Assembly (NCBI RefSeq): GCF_047238345.1
Contig: NZ_JBDFMQ010000001.1
Location: 2,418,001-2,482,000, forward strand
Direction: 5' to 3'
Origin: Shouchella sp047238345
GTDB taxonomy: Bacteria > Bacillota > Bacilli > Bacillales > Bacillaceae_D
Length of the DNA: 64,000 nt
The notes beneath the pieces were generated by a model. The model was not told the DNA's origin, did no database searches, and saw only the letters and a list, made by a program, of their open reading frames with translations. How positions within the stretch are numbered: position 1 is the stretch's first letter; each line of letters opens with the position of its first letter. The position numbers and the translations under genes were made by a program. Below, one piece after another: positions 23,958 to 32,423 of this stretch.

Positions 23958-24700
23958 TACATATGTTTGCGAATCATTTCTGCTAAACTTCCTTTAAACT
24001 CAGCGCGTTTTTGAATGTCATTTCCATGAACAAGTTGAGCATGCTCTGGCCTAAGACCGATAACGCGTGTTTCAATCCCCATGATTTGTAAAGCTTGGAC
24101 TAAACGTAACAACTCCCTCATTCCTAAACTTGTGACGTTTCCAACACCACTAAAATCAAAAAAGAGGTAGTCAAAATTTGCTTGATACACATTTTTAGAG
24201 ATAATTTCTTGGTTTTGTTTGATTAAATGCTCATCTAAGTCACCAAAAAACGGCACAAACGCAAGTTCTGAAGAAATGGAAATAAACGGAGCCGACAACT
24301 GTTTAATCATGCTTAACGACTCTTCTAGCTCTTCTTTTTTTTCAAGTAGCTCAAAGTCCGTTTGTGCTAAACGTCGGCTTTGCTTTTGCACCTTTTCAAT
24401 GAGCTCCGTTAGATTTCCATCTTGTTTAATACAGATAACATGGATTCGATTCTCATCCCAATTGACGAACATATTATGCAAAACATAAGGTGCTTCAATG
24501 GTATCCATGTTCATTTCAATCTTTCCGCTTTCTCGACTAGAAAAAAAGCGTTTCACTTTCTCCACACTTCCTATATCTAAAAGGTCTAAGAAAGATTCTG
24601 CTTGCTTAAAAGCTTGGTTTGCTTGTATTGAACGTGTAACAATATTATACGTTTCATCAAGCTCAAAGTAGGGAACAGGTAATTGATTAGTTGCGGACAT
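23957..24700 (-). CDS. RsbR-like STAS-domain protein with PAS-like N-terminus
   Basis: 247-aa soluble protein. The N-terminal region (about 8-95; PYFELDETYNIVTRSIQANQ) looks like a PAS sensory fold. A charged coiled coil follows (about 98-135; ELLEKKEELEESLSMIKQL). The C-terminal STAS domain (about 136-247) is built as in RsbR: SAPFISISSELAFVPFFGDLD, FLFFDFSGV-type strand, LRLVQALQIMGIETRVIGLR, PEHAQLV. Aligned by eye with RsbR, Ser191 falls on the first phospho-acceptor position while the second (a Thr after AQ) is Leu223. The start overlaps the end of the cobalamin-binding gene by 14 bp, so the two are translationally coupled. Likely output of a stressosome-like signalling unit; partners (RsbS, RsbT) are not in the window. 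Confidence 0.78.
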   Translation of the reverse strand: MSATNQLPVPYFELDETYNIVTRSIQANQAFKQAESFLDLLDIGSVEKVKRFFSSRESGKIEMNMDTIEAPYVLHNMFVNWDENRIHVICIKQDGNLTELIEKVQKQSRRLAQTDFELLEKKEELEESLSMIKQLSAPFISISSELAFVPFFGDLDEHLIKQNQEIISKNVYQANFDYLFFDFSGVGNVTSLGMRELLRLVQALQIMGIETRVIGLRPEHAQLVHGNDIQKRAEFKGSLAEMIRKHM

Positions 24701-25346
24701 CCGCCTTCACCCCTAATTGGCTTTCTTGCCATTCAGCTAATTGTGTTAAGGTACCGATTAAAACGGTCTGCTCGTTACATAAAGGACTTAAATCATACAT
24801 TGAAACGAGGCGCCCGCCAATAACAATGGTAGGTTTATGTGGTAGATTTTCTAATGTGTCAATATATAAATCTAAGCTACGAGCATGGTATGGAATAGAT
24901 ACTGAAATGGCAATGGCGTCTGGCTGCCATTTTTTCGCCATCATTTCTGCTTGCTCTAATGGAACGCTTGCGCCTAATAAGCGCGTTGTCCATCCATATT
25001 CTTCCAGTAAACAAGCGCACATTTTTATTCCTAAATCATGTTGTTCTTGATCTAAACATAAAAACATCATACTTTTTCCATTTTTAGGTTTTTTCCACTG
25101 ACGAATATAATGATAATAGCGCGTTAGCACAAAATCACATGTCGATGTCGCTAAGTGCTCATCTGCGATTGTAATTTTATTTTGCTCCCACAACACACCT
25201 GTATGCGCCATCGCTTTCGTTAAGAGGTTTTCATAGATCCAAATACTATCGTATCCAGCATCAGAAAGGCGACGGACACATTCCCAGGCAGCATCTTCAT
25301 CTCCAACGAGTAATGCATCAACTAAAACTTCCCATGATTGTTCCAT
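24687..25346 (-). CDS. Cobalamin (B12)-binding sensor protein, CarH-like without DNA-binding domain
   Basis: 219-aa protein with two parts. Residues 1-85 form the helical B12-capping bundle: it contains W53 and E63-H64, exactly the W-x9-EH motif (VLWEQNKITIADEH) that covers the adenosyl group in CarH/LitR-type photoreceptors. Residues 90-219 form a B12-binding Rossmann fold: the lower axial His motif is E101-x-H103-x-x-G106 (EQHDLG), the S-x-S strand is AISVSI (148-150), and the GG turn is VIGGRL (177-178). There is no MerR-type HTH. The residue after W53 is Glu, where CarH has a His used in its light-adapted state, so photochemistry may differ. The gene overlaps a STAS-domain gene and probably signals to it. 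Confidence 0.82.
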   Translation of the reverse strand: MEQSWEVLVDALLVGDEDAAWECVRRLSDAGYDSIWIYENLLTKAMAHTGVLWEQNKITIADEHLATSTCDFVLTRYYHYIRQWKKPKNGKSMMFLCLDQEQHDLGIKMCACLLEEYGWTTRLLGASVPLEQAEMMAKKWQPDAIAISVSIPYHARSLDLYIDTLENLPHKPTIVIGGRLVSMYDLSPLCNEQTVLIGTLTQLAEWQESQLGVKADVRN

Positions 25347-25441
25347 AACTTGTTCCGCCTCCCTCTATCCTATTACACCCTATAGTAAGAGTAACGGTTT
25401 TAGTAAGCGAACGCAAGTACGAGGAACTGATGGAAAATCAG

Positions 25442-26152
25442 TTATTTTAAGTCATTTTGTCGGATCCACTTTTTTTCTGCGTCTCTATAAAGTAGATATC
25501 CTTCATTGATCGAGGTGGTTGCTGAATCGTGTAGAATGTCATCTTGATCGATCGTACGATTCCTCTTTTCTTCTAAAGTAGAAGGCTCGATATACGATTG
25601 GATCGTTTCAAGAATATACGTTACAAAATCATCAATGTATAATAGTTCCTCGTTCGACTCGACCTTCTCAGCCACATACGAAAGAGGGATCTCACTATGC
25701 AGTCCATACGTTAACGGAGCACGTAAAATCAAAATTGAAAACGAACGGTCTGCTGCTATTTTCTTTAACGCTGTTTCAATTGAAACAACATCTTGTTCAT
25801 ATTGAGAGTCATTACCTGTTCTGTGCAGATAGTGAGCTTTTGACATGGATAAATAAACAAAAAGGTCATCTTTATCCAACTGTTCGGCAACAGCGACAAC
25901 TTCTTCCACTCCAGTAGATCTAGCTGCGTAAATATAACATGACGATTTTGCACGGGCTATGCAGCTACTTGCAACTTCGGGAAAACATGTATAATTGGCA
26001 TTTCTACCCATGGACATGTCAATGGCTTCTTTCTCTTCAGCATTCTTCTCCATTGCATCAATGGCGTTTACTTCCCAGCCTTCTTCTAAGAAACGACCGC
26101 TCAGATGACTTCCAAAAAAACCCAGCCCGCCAATCACTGTAATTTTATTCAT
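25442..26152 (-). CDS. NAD(P)-binding epimerase-like protein (yjaV position)
   Basis: 236-aa short Rossmann-fold protein. The dinucleotide motif is GGLGFFGSHL at residues 8-17, a variant of GxxGxxG. The usual catalytic YxxxK is not clear: SMSKAHYLHRT falls near its place. That suggests a non-enzymatic or atypical member such as the NmrA/YjaV type. The start MNKITVIGG has AAGGAG 8 nt upstream. It corresponds by position to B. subtilis yjaV, between yjaU and med-comZ. A 7-bp hairpin (AACTGAT/ATCAGTT) overlaps the stop codon but lacks a T-tract. Function unknown. Confidence 0.65.
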   Translation of the reverse strand: MNKITVIGGLGFFGSHLSGRFLEEGWEVNAIDAMEKNAEEKEAIDMSMGRNANYTCFPEVASSCIARAKSSCYIYAARSTGVEEVVAVAEQLDKDDLFVYLSMSKAHYLHRTGNDSQYEQDVVSIETALKKIAADRSFSILILRAPLTYGLHSEIPLSYVAEKVESNEELLYIDDFVTYILETIQSYIEPSTLEEKRNRTIDQDDILHDSATTSINEGYLLYRDAEKKWIRQNDLK

Positions 26153-26181
26153 TATCACGACTCCTTACGTTGTTCTGACAT

Positions 26182-26835
26182 TCATCGATCTCTCGCAATA
26201 AAAGCTTGATAAAAACAACTCATTTCACTAAATATCCGGGATTGCTCACTAAGCAACTCTTTATTTTCTTCGTCTTCTGCTATTTCGTTTTCTGTAAAAT
26301 GTAAAACAGGTAAGGTATAAGGTGGAAATAGCCTTTCATCAATTGGTTTTAGTGATGCTGAATTTAGTTGGGTTAGGTCATATTGCGAACGCATTTCTTT
26401 TTTGAATCGTTTTAACGCTAATTCATCCTTGTTGTAAGCATGCAAACAGTCCTGCAAGGATAAGAAAGGCTGAATAAACGTTGCTGCTCGAATCTGAATC
26501 GCTTCTTTATGAAACAACTGCTGTGCGATGAGTGCGCCAGTGCCTTCTGCACATAAAAAAATACGTTCATTAATGGTCTCTTGCCTCAAAAGGAGTTGAA
26601 TTAAGTGTTCAGCATGTTTGACCGCTTTTTTTGAACCCCATTCAGCTAACAGCAAATTAGATGAAAAAACGGTGTAGCCTTTTTTCACAAATGTTTCAAT
26701 TAACTGCTCTGCAGTGTCAGATGTTAACAATCGGTAATCAAGTAGCATAAAAAGCGCATATCCATTTGGTTTTTCTGGAATACAATAGCTATTCTTGCAG
26801 CCATTTAAGTCTATATAACGGACATAAACAGGCAT
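26182..26835 (-). CDS. Alpha/beta hydrolase-fold-like protein (yjaU position)
   Basis: 217-aa protein whose layout suggests an alpha/beta-hydrolase fold: GYALFMLLDYRLL strand, GYTVFSSNLLLAEWG, a helix AVKHAEHLIQLL and RIFLCAEGTGALIAQQLF. At the nucleophile elbow the expected GxSxG reads A-E-G-T-G, so the catalytic Ser is missing. The start is uncertain: ATG 26835 is 11 nt and ATG 26844 only 2 nt from AGGAG. It lies between yjzC and the yjaV-like gene and is the positional equivalent of B. subtilis yjaU. It is 29 bp upstream of the yjaV-like gene, so the two likely form an operon. Probably non-catalytic or using a different chemistry. Confidence 0.6.
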   Translation of the reverse strand: MPVYVRYIDLNGCKNSYCIPEKPNGYALFMLLDYRLLTSDTAEQLIETFVKKGYTVFSSNLLLAEWGSKKAVKHAEHLIQLLLRQETINERIFLCAEGTGALIAQQLFHKEAIQIRAATFIQPFLSLQDCLHAYNKDELALKRFKKEMRSQYDLTQLNSASLKPIDERLFPPYTLPVLHFTENEIAEDEENKELLSEQSRIFSEMSCFYQAFIARDR

Positions 26836-26920
26836 GTCGTTCATCTCTCCTGAATAGTTGATAGTCGTTATAGCTTATGTATAACCTCATAAATGTGAAA
26901 GTAATTTTTTTCATTCCACT

Positions 26921-26957
26921 AAAAAAACTACACACATGTATGCAACAATGTGTGTAG
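26921..26957 (-). terminator. Terminator after yjzC (end of arginine transcript)
   Basis: CTACACACAT (26928-26937) pairs with ATGTGTGTAG (26948-26957), followed by a T7 run on the minus strand. Confidence 0.9.
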
Positions 26958-26966
26958 CCTCTTGGT

Positions 26967-27146
26967 TTATGGTTTCCGCTGTTGTGTCCATTTTCGATCG
27001 TCATTTGTTGTTTCAGGAAATTCGTCTCCAGCATGTAAATGAACCGATTTTGGTCTCGTTACCATGCTTCCAGTTTCCCCAATTTCAACGTATATGCCGT
27101 TATTAGGCGCTTTTTGCCCTGGAGTGAATTGTTTATTTTGACCCAT
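26967..27146 (-). CDS. yjzC: YjzC family small protein
   Basis: 59-aa protein beginning MGQNKQFTPGQKAPNNGIYV. The segments GQKAPNNG and VEIGETGSMVTRPKSVHLHA with the C-terminal ETTNDDRKWTQQRKP are characteristic of the YjzC family found downstream of argF in Bacilli. It is soluble, without a membrane segment. GAGGTGGTGG precedes the ATG. It begins 20 bp after the argF stop and is followed by a strong terminator, so it is most likely the last gene of the arginine operon. Its function is not known; constant linkage suggests a role linked to arginine or competence genes. Confidence 0.85.
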   Translation of the reverse strand: MGQNKQFTPGQKAPNNGIYVEIGETGSMVTRPKSVHLHAGDEFPETTNDDRKWTQQRKP

Positions 27147-27166
27147 GATTCCACCACCTCTTCAGG

Positions 27167-28138
27167 TTAGAGTCCCCCGAAAGTGGTGCCTTTATGTGCA
27201 ATTACCGAGTGCAGAATCGCTTTTTGTACATGGAGACGATTTTCAGCTTGGTCATATACAACAGATTGGGTTCCATCAATGACGCTACCTGTTACCTCTT
27301 CATCTCGATGAGCAGGTAAACAATGCATGAAGATGGCCTGTTCATGTGCAACAGCCATCAACTCGTCATTAACTTGGTAGGCTTTTAAATCATGTAAATG
27401 CTTGCTCTGTTCACTCTCATACCCCATACTTGTCCAGACATCTGTGTAAACGATGTCAGCACCTTTTGCTGCCAATAGTGGATCGGTCTGTAGTGAAATT
27501 ACGGCACCAGTTTGCTTGCCACCTTCTTGCGCACGCTTCAAAATAATTGGGTCCACTTCATACCCACTAGGACTTGAAATCGTCACATTCATGCCTGTTT
27601 TTGCACCGACTGCCATGAGTGAATGCGCCACATTATTTCCATCTCCCACGTAAACAAGTGACAGACCAGCAAGCTTTCCCTTCTTTTCTTGGATCGTTAA
27701 TGCATCCGCAAGTGCTTGGCAAGGATGGTAGGCATCTGTAAGTGCATTAATAACAGGAACGGATGAATACTCAGCTAGCTCTTCTACAGTCTGATGTGAA
27801 TTTGTACGAATCATGATTGCATCTACGTAACGAGATAACACATTCGCTGTATCTTTAATCGGCTCTCCACGTCCAATTTGTAAATCCTTAGGGCTTAGAA
27901 ATAACGCATGGCCTCCTAATTGCGTCATTCCTACTTCAAACGAGACTCGCGTTCTCGTTGACGCATTTTCAAAGATCATTCCTAGCGATTTTCCTTTTAA
28001 CGTTGACGAGCTTTCGCCGTTTTGAAACATTTTTTTTCCTTTTGCTGCTTCACTAAGTAAATAAGTCACTTCTTCAACCGAATAATCGAATAACGTTAAC
28101 AGATGTTTTCCCGTTAAATTGACGGCAGTGCTTTGCAT
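27167..28138 (-). CDS. argF: Ornithine carbamoyltransferase
   Basis: 323-aa enzyme forming citrulline from ornithine and carbamoyl phosphate. The carbamoyl-phosphate loop FENASTRTRVSFEVG is near residue 58. HPCQALAD (about residue 136) and HCLPAHRDEEVTGSVID (about 275) complete the OTCase signature. The start ATG has AAGGAG and lies inside the 3' end of carB, overlapping it by 25 bp. Seventh gene of the arginine operon; anabolic type by context. Confidence 0.97.
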   Translation of the reverse strand: MQSTAVNLTGKHLLTLFDYSVEEVTYLLSEAAKGKKMFQNGESSSTLKGKSLGMIFENASTRTRVSFEVGMTQLGGHALFLSPKDLQIGRGEPIKDTANVLSRYVDAIMIRTNSHQTVEELAEYSSVPVINALTDAYHPCQALADALTIQEKKGKLAGLSLVYVGDGNNVAHSLMAVGAKTGMNVTISSPSGYEVDPIILKRAQEGGKQTGAVISLQTDPLLAAKGADIVYTDVWTSMGYESEQSKHLHDLKAYQVNDELMAVAHEQAIFMHCLPAHRDEEVTGSVIDGTQSVVYDQAENRLHVQKAILHSVIAHKGTTFGGL

Positions 28139-31100
28139 GAGATCGACTCCTTTTTTTCAAACGTTTTTGAACGCCACTCCTGAATCGATTGTAACGGGAA
28201 TGACGGATGATAAAAGTATTGAAGAAACGCACCTAACGTTTCCACTTCCGTCAAAACTGTGAGCTGATTGGCCAATGCTTTGTGACGGTTGCGCTCATTC
28301 CCTTTTTGACCCGGATTTGAAATATCTATAAGTGCTTTGGCACCTGGAGAAGAGACCCATTGATCAAAATCCGCTTTCACGATGGCAAACCCTTCTCTTT
28401 CTAACTGTTCGATTAATGGACTACACGCGTTTTCAAGCGCAGGCTCTACACAACAGAAAATGGATTTCTCTTCTTCTTTTTCAAATAGCGCAGGAAGAGT
28501 TTCAAACGGTGCACTTACTTTCGCCAATGCTTCTTCCGGCGTCGTACCAATCATCAATAATTCACCAGTTGATTTCATTTCTGCTCCTAATTTTGGGTCG
28601 AGTCCCGCTAGTTTTCCATAAGAAAAAACGGGTGCTTTCGCTGCAAAATAAGGAAGGGCGTTCGTTTTGATATTTAATTGTTCCAACGTCTCCCCGACCA
28701 TTAAACGTGTTGCATAGTGAATATACGGTTCTCCAGAAAGTTTTGCGAGTAAAGGAACCGTTCGTGATGCACGTGGATTTACTTCGATCACATACACACG
28801 CTCGTCTTGTAAAACGAATTGAATGTTGAAAATTCCTTTAAATGTCATTGCCTGAGCAAGCTTATTTGCCATGTCCGTCATTTGCTGTTGAATGGCTTCA
28901 CTAAGTCGAAACGGCGGGGTGATTGCTAAGCTATCTCCAGAATGAACGCCAGCCTTTTCAATATGCTCAAACATTCCAGCAACATGAATCGACTCCCCAT
29001 CTGTCAAGACGTCCATTTCTACTTCGATACCTTGCACATACGTATCCATTAAAAGTGGAAATAACCCTTTATAAGGATGATTGACTAAATATTCCTCCAG
29101 CTGTTCTTTGGAATGCAGAATCGCCATCCCTTGCCCTCCAATCACAAATGAAGGACGAACTAAAATTGGAAAGGTCATTTGGTTACATAACGCAAGCGCT
29201 TCTTCCATCGTTGCTACGGTTTCGCCAGGGATTGGTTCAACATTAATGGATGAAAGTAGATCGTAAAAAGCATCACGCTCTTCTAATTGATCGACAGATG
29301 CAGCGGAAACGCCAAATACATGCACCCCAGCTTGCTCTAGCTCTTTCGTCAGCTTAATGCCTGTTTGACCACCTAATGTAACGATGACACCTTCAACAGC
29401 CTCTGTTTCAATGACTGCAAGCACATCTTCTAGTGCAAGTGGTTCAAAATAAAGGCGATCAGCCGTCATATAGTCTGTACTAACCGTTTCGGGATTGTTG
29501 TTTATGATAATGGCTTCATAACCTAGCTCTCTTACGGTGTTCGCTCCATGTACAGAGCAATAATCAAATTCAATCCCTTGCCCGATTCGAATTGGACCCG
29601 AACCAATAATCACAATTTTTTTGTTTGTTGACGGCACGCTTTCATTTTCACCAAAGTAACTCGAATAAAAGTAAGGCGTTTGTGCTTCAAATTCTCCTGC
29701 GCACGTATCTACCATTTTGTAAACAGGTTTAATGTCCATTTGTTGACGAACGTTTCGAACGTTTCTCTCTTCTTCTTTCCATAAAACTGCTAAAGTTTCA
29801 TCTGAAAAGCCGGCTTTTTTATATTCATTCATTTGCGCAGTCGTTACACGTTCTAGAGACACTTGTTCGATGTCTTTTTCTAACGCAATTAATTGTGCAA
29901 ATCGCTGTAAAAAGAACGCATCAATTTTCGTCTGCTGATGTAACGCTTCAATCGTTGAGCCTCTTCGTAAAAGCTCAAACAGTCTAAACAATCGTTGGTC
30001 GTCTGCTTCCACCACATCTTTCCATAGGGACGTATCGTCTTCATGGGTAAACTCACCTTTACCAAGATCATAATAGCCAATTTCTAACGATCGGACTGCT
30101 TTTTGCAGCGCAGCATTAAAGGAGCGCTCGATCGCCATTACTTCGCCTGTTGCTTTCATTTGAGTACCAAGCTTGCGGTCTGCATTGTAAAATTTATCAA
30201 AAGGCCAGCGCGGAAATTTCACAATACAATAATCAAGCGCCGGCTCAAAGCTTGCGTATGTGTGTCCGGTAACTGGATTTAAGAGCTCATGTAAGTGATA
30301 ACCAACTGCCAATTTCGCCGCAATTCGAGCAATCGGGTACCCTGTTGCCTTAGATGCTAACGCAGAGGAACGACTAACACGAGGGTTCACTTCAATTAAA
30401 TAATATTGATCACTGTGAGGATCAAGGGCAAATTGAATATTACACCCGCCAATAATTCCTAACGCTCTAATAATTTTCGTTGAAGCAGATCGAAGCATTT
30501 GATAATCACGATCTGATAACGTTTGAGAAGGGGCAACCACGATTGAATCACCAGTATGAATGCCGACAGGATCGATATTTTCCATATTACAAATTGTGAT
30601 GCATGTATCGTTGTTGTCTCGCATCACTTCATACTCAATCTCTTTAAATCCAGCTATACTTTTCTCTATTAAACATTGGTTAATCGGACTTTGTTTGAGG
30701 CCATTTGCAACAATTGTACGTAGCGCTGCTTCATTTTTGGCAATTCCGCCTCCTGAACCTCCTAGTGTGTAGGCAGGTCGTACAATGATCGGAAAACCAA
30801 TGGTTTGTGAAAACCTCACCGCTTCTTGGACTGTATGAATGATGTCACTTTCTGGCACAGGTTCGTTCAACTCATTCATTAGATTACGAAATAATTCACG
30901 ATCCTCACCTTTTTTAATCGATTCAATTGGTGTACCAAGCAACTGCACGCCATGTTTGTCTAAAGTCCCTTCATCATGAAGCTTTAAAGCCAAATTTAAT
31001 CCTGTTTGGCCACCTAACGTCGCAAGCAAGCCATCTGGTTTTTCTTTAACAAGAATGTCTTCAACGGTTTTTGCGGTTAAGCGTTCGAAATAGACAACAT

Positions 31101-31281
31101 CTGCACAATGCTCATCTGTCATAACCGTTGCAGGATTAGGATTTAAAAGAATGACACGGATTCCCTCTTCTCTTAAAGCTAGACAACCTTGGGTACCAGC
31201 ATAATCGAATTCAGCTGCCTGACCAATAACAATCGGGCCGGAGCCGATGACAAGGACACTTTTGATTGATTGTTTATGCAT
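28114..31281 (-). CDS. carB: Carbamoyl-phosphate synthase large subunit (arginine-specific)
   Basis: 1055-aa duplicated ATP-grasp enzyme that makes carbamoyl phosphate. The two halves each start with the biotin-carboxylase-like N-domain signature: VLVIGSGPIVIGQAAEFDYAG near residue 10 and IVIIGSGPIRIGQGIEFDYCS near residue 555. Each has its ATP-grasp core: RPAYTLGGSGGG and RPSFVIGGQGMA. The C-terminal allosteric domain is relatively short and divergent, typical of the arginine-repressed isozyme (B. subtilis CarB) rather than the pyrimidine one (PyrAB). It overlaps carA by 8 bp and argF by 25 bp. A second, pyr-linked copy is expected elsewhere. Confidence 0.96.
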   Translation of the reverse strand: MHKQSIKSVLVIGSGPIVIGQAAEFDYAGTQGCLALREEGIRVILLNPNPATVMTDEHCADVVYFERLTAKTVEDILVKEKPDGLLATLGGQTGLNLALKLHDEGTLDKHGVQLLGTPIESIKKGEDRELFRNLMNELNEPVPESDIIHTVQEAVRFSQTIGFPIIVRPAYTLGGSGGGIAKNEAALRTIVANGLKQSPINQCLIEKSIAGFKEIEYEVMRDNNDTCITICNMENIDPVGIHTGDSIVVAPSQTLSDRDYQMLRSASTKIIRALGIIGGCNIQFALDPHSDQYYLIEVNPRVSRSSALASKATGYPIARIAAKLAVGYHLHELLNPVTGHTYASFEPALDYCIVKFPRWPFDKFYNADRKLGTQMKATGEVMAIERSFNAALQKAVRSLEIGYYDLGKGEFTHEDDTSLWKDVVEADDQRLFRLFELLRRGSTIEALHQQTKIDAFFLQRFAQLIALEKDIEQVSLERVTTAQMNEYKKAGFSDETLAVLWKEEERNVRNVRQQMDIKPVYKMVDTCAGEFEAQTPYFYSSYFGENESVPSTNKKIVIIGSGPIRIGQGIEFDYCSVHGANTVRELGYEAIIINNNPETVSTDYMTADRLYFEPLALEDVLAVIETEAVEGVIVTLGGQTGIKLTKELEQAGVHVFGVSAASVDQLEERDAFYDLLSSINVEPIPGETVATMEEALALCNQMTFPILVRPSFVIGGQGMAILHSKEQLEEYLVNHPYKGLFPLLMDTYVQGIEVEMDVLTDGESIHVAGMFEHIEKAGVHSGDSLAITPPFRLSEAIQQQMTDMANKLAQAMTFKGIFNIQFVLQDERVYVIEVNPRASRTVPLLAKLSGEPYIHYATRLMVGETLEQLNIKTNALPYFAAKAPVFSYGKLAGLDPKLGAEMKSTGELLMIGTTPEEALAKVSAPFETLPALFEKEEEKSIFCCVEPALENACSPLIEQLEREGFAIVKADFDQWVSSPGAKALIDISNPGQKGNERNRHKALANQLTVLTEVETLGAFLQYFYHPSFPLQSIQEWRSKTFEKKESISCKALPSI

Positions 31282-32350
31282 ATAGATGATCTCTCTCCTT
31301 TACAGGAATCTGTTGAATAAATGTGTCAAAAATGGCGTTTGAATCGACTGGTCCCGGACTTGCTTCTGGATGGAATTGAACGGTTAGAATCGGTAAATGG
31401 TTGTGCATGAGCCCTTCTACACTCTTGTCATTGATATTGATATAGCGGACGGTTAAATCCGTTTCTTGGATAGAGCCTTCTTTTACTACATAGCTATGGT
31501 TCTGACTCGTCATATACACTTGATTCGTATGACAATCGAGAACCGGTTGGTTGGCTCCTCTATGTCCAAATCCTAACTTCTCTGTTTCACCACCAAATGC
31601 TAAGGCAAGTAACTGGTGCCCTAAACAAATGCCAAGAGTTGGATAGATGGTTGCCAACTCACGTATCTCTCCAAGATGGGCATGTAGCTTCTTTGGATTT
31701 CCAGGTCCATTTGAAAGAACAAGACCATCTGGTTGTAAACGCTCAATTTCTTTTTTTGACGTTTGGAAAGGAACAACCGTCACTTTCATTCCTTTTACCG
31801 ATAATTCTCGAGCAATGGAATGTTTATAGCCGTAATCAATTAACACCACGTGCTGCTTTCCTTGAGGGTTATATACTTTGTTTTTTTGAACACTTACTAA
31901 CGGAACAACTTCTTGATGTTCTAATGATTCTTCCCCTGTTTTCAGCGTCATTTTATTTGATGTAAGTGTCGCTTTCATATCTCCATGTTTACGGATTCGT
32001 TTCACGATTGCTCGTGTGTCAATTGCTGTGACGTACGGAATATCGTGCTTTTCTAAGTACGAACAAAAACTTTCTATTTGACTATGGTGAGAAGGGGATT
32101 GCTCGACTTCTGCTAAGACAACCCCTTCTACTTGCGGTCCATTGCTTTCAAAATCATATTCGTTTATTCCATAATTCCCTATCATCGGATACGTGAAGAC
32201 GACAATTTGACCTTTAAATGATGGATCGCTTATCACCTCTTGATAGCCAGTCATACCTGTAAAAAAGACTATTTCCCCGTTAACTGGTTCCTTTCCATGC
32301 CAGTTCCCTTCGAACTGTTCTCCGCTCTCTAACAAAACATATCCTTTCAA
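31274..32350 (-). CDS. carA: Carbamoyl-phosphate synthase small (glutaminase) subunit, arginine-specific
   Basis: 358-aa glutamine amidotransferase that feeds ammonia to CarB. The class I GATase nucleophile Cys is in PTLGICLGHQLLALAFGG near residue 240. The triad His/Glu are in TVQFHPEASPGP near residue 330. The N-terminal CPSase_sm domain starts GYVLLESGEQFEGNWHG. The start is a TTG with GAGGTG and a 7-nt spacer. A 73-bp gap with a possible ARG box separates it from argD. Confidence 0.96.
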   Translation of the reverse strand: MKGYVLLESGEQFEGNWHGKEPVNGEIVFFTGMTGYQEVISDPSFKGQIVVFTYPMIGNYGINEYDFESNGPQVEGVVLAEVEQSPSHHSQIESFCSYLEKHDIPYVTAIDTRAIVKRIRKHGDMKATLTSNKMTLKTGEESLEHQEVVPLVSVQKNKVYNPQGKQHVVLIDYGYKHSIARELSVKGMKVTVVPFQTSKKEIERLQPDGLVLSNGPGNPKKLHAHLGEIRELATIYPTLGICLGHQLLALAFGGETEKLGFGHRGANQPVLDCHTNQVYMTSQNHSYVVKEGSIQETDLTVRYININDKSVEGLMHNHLPILTVQFHPEASPGPVDSNAIFDTFIQQIPVKERDHLYA

Positions 32351-32367
32351 CTTTCATCACCTCAACG

Positions 32368-32384
32368 AAGAATAAATATTCTTT
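32368..32384 (-). promoter_or_regulatory. Possible internal ARG box before carA
   Basis: AGAATAAATATTCT (32369-32382) is a near-palindrome resembling one AhrC/ArgR half-site pair, in the only sizeable gap of the arginine operon. I see no strong promoter with it, so function is uncertain. Confidence 0.35.
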
Positions 32385-32423
32385 AAATCGGATAAAAATA
32401 CATTAATGTGCAAAAAAAAATGG

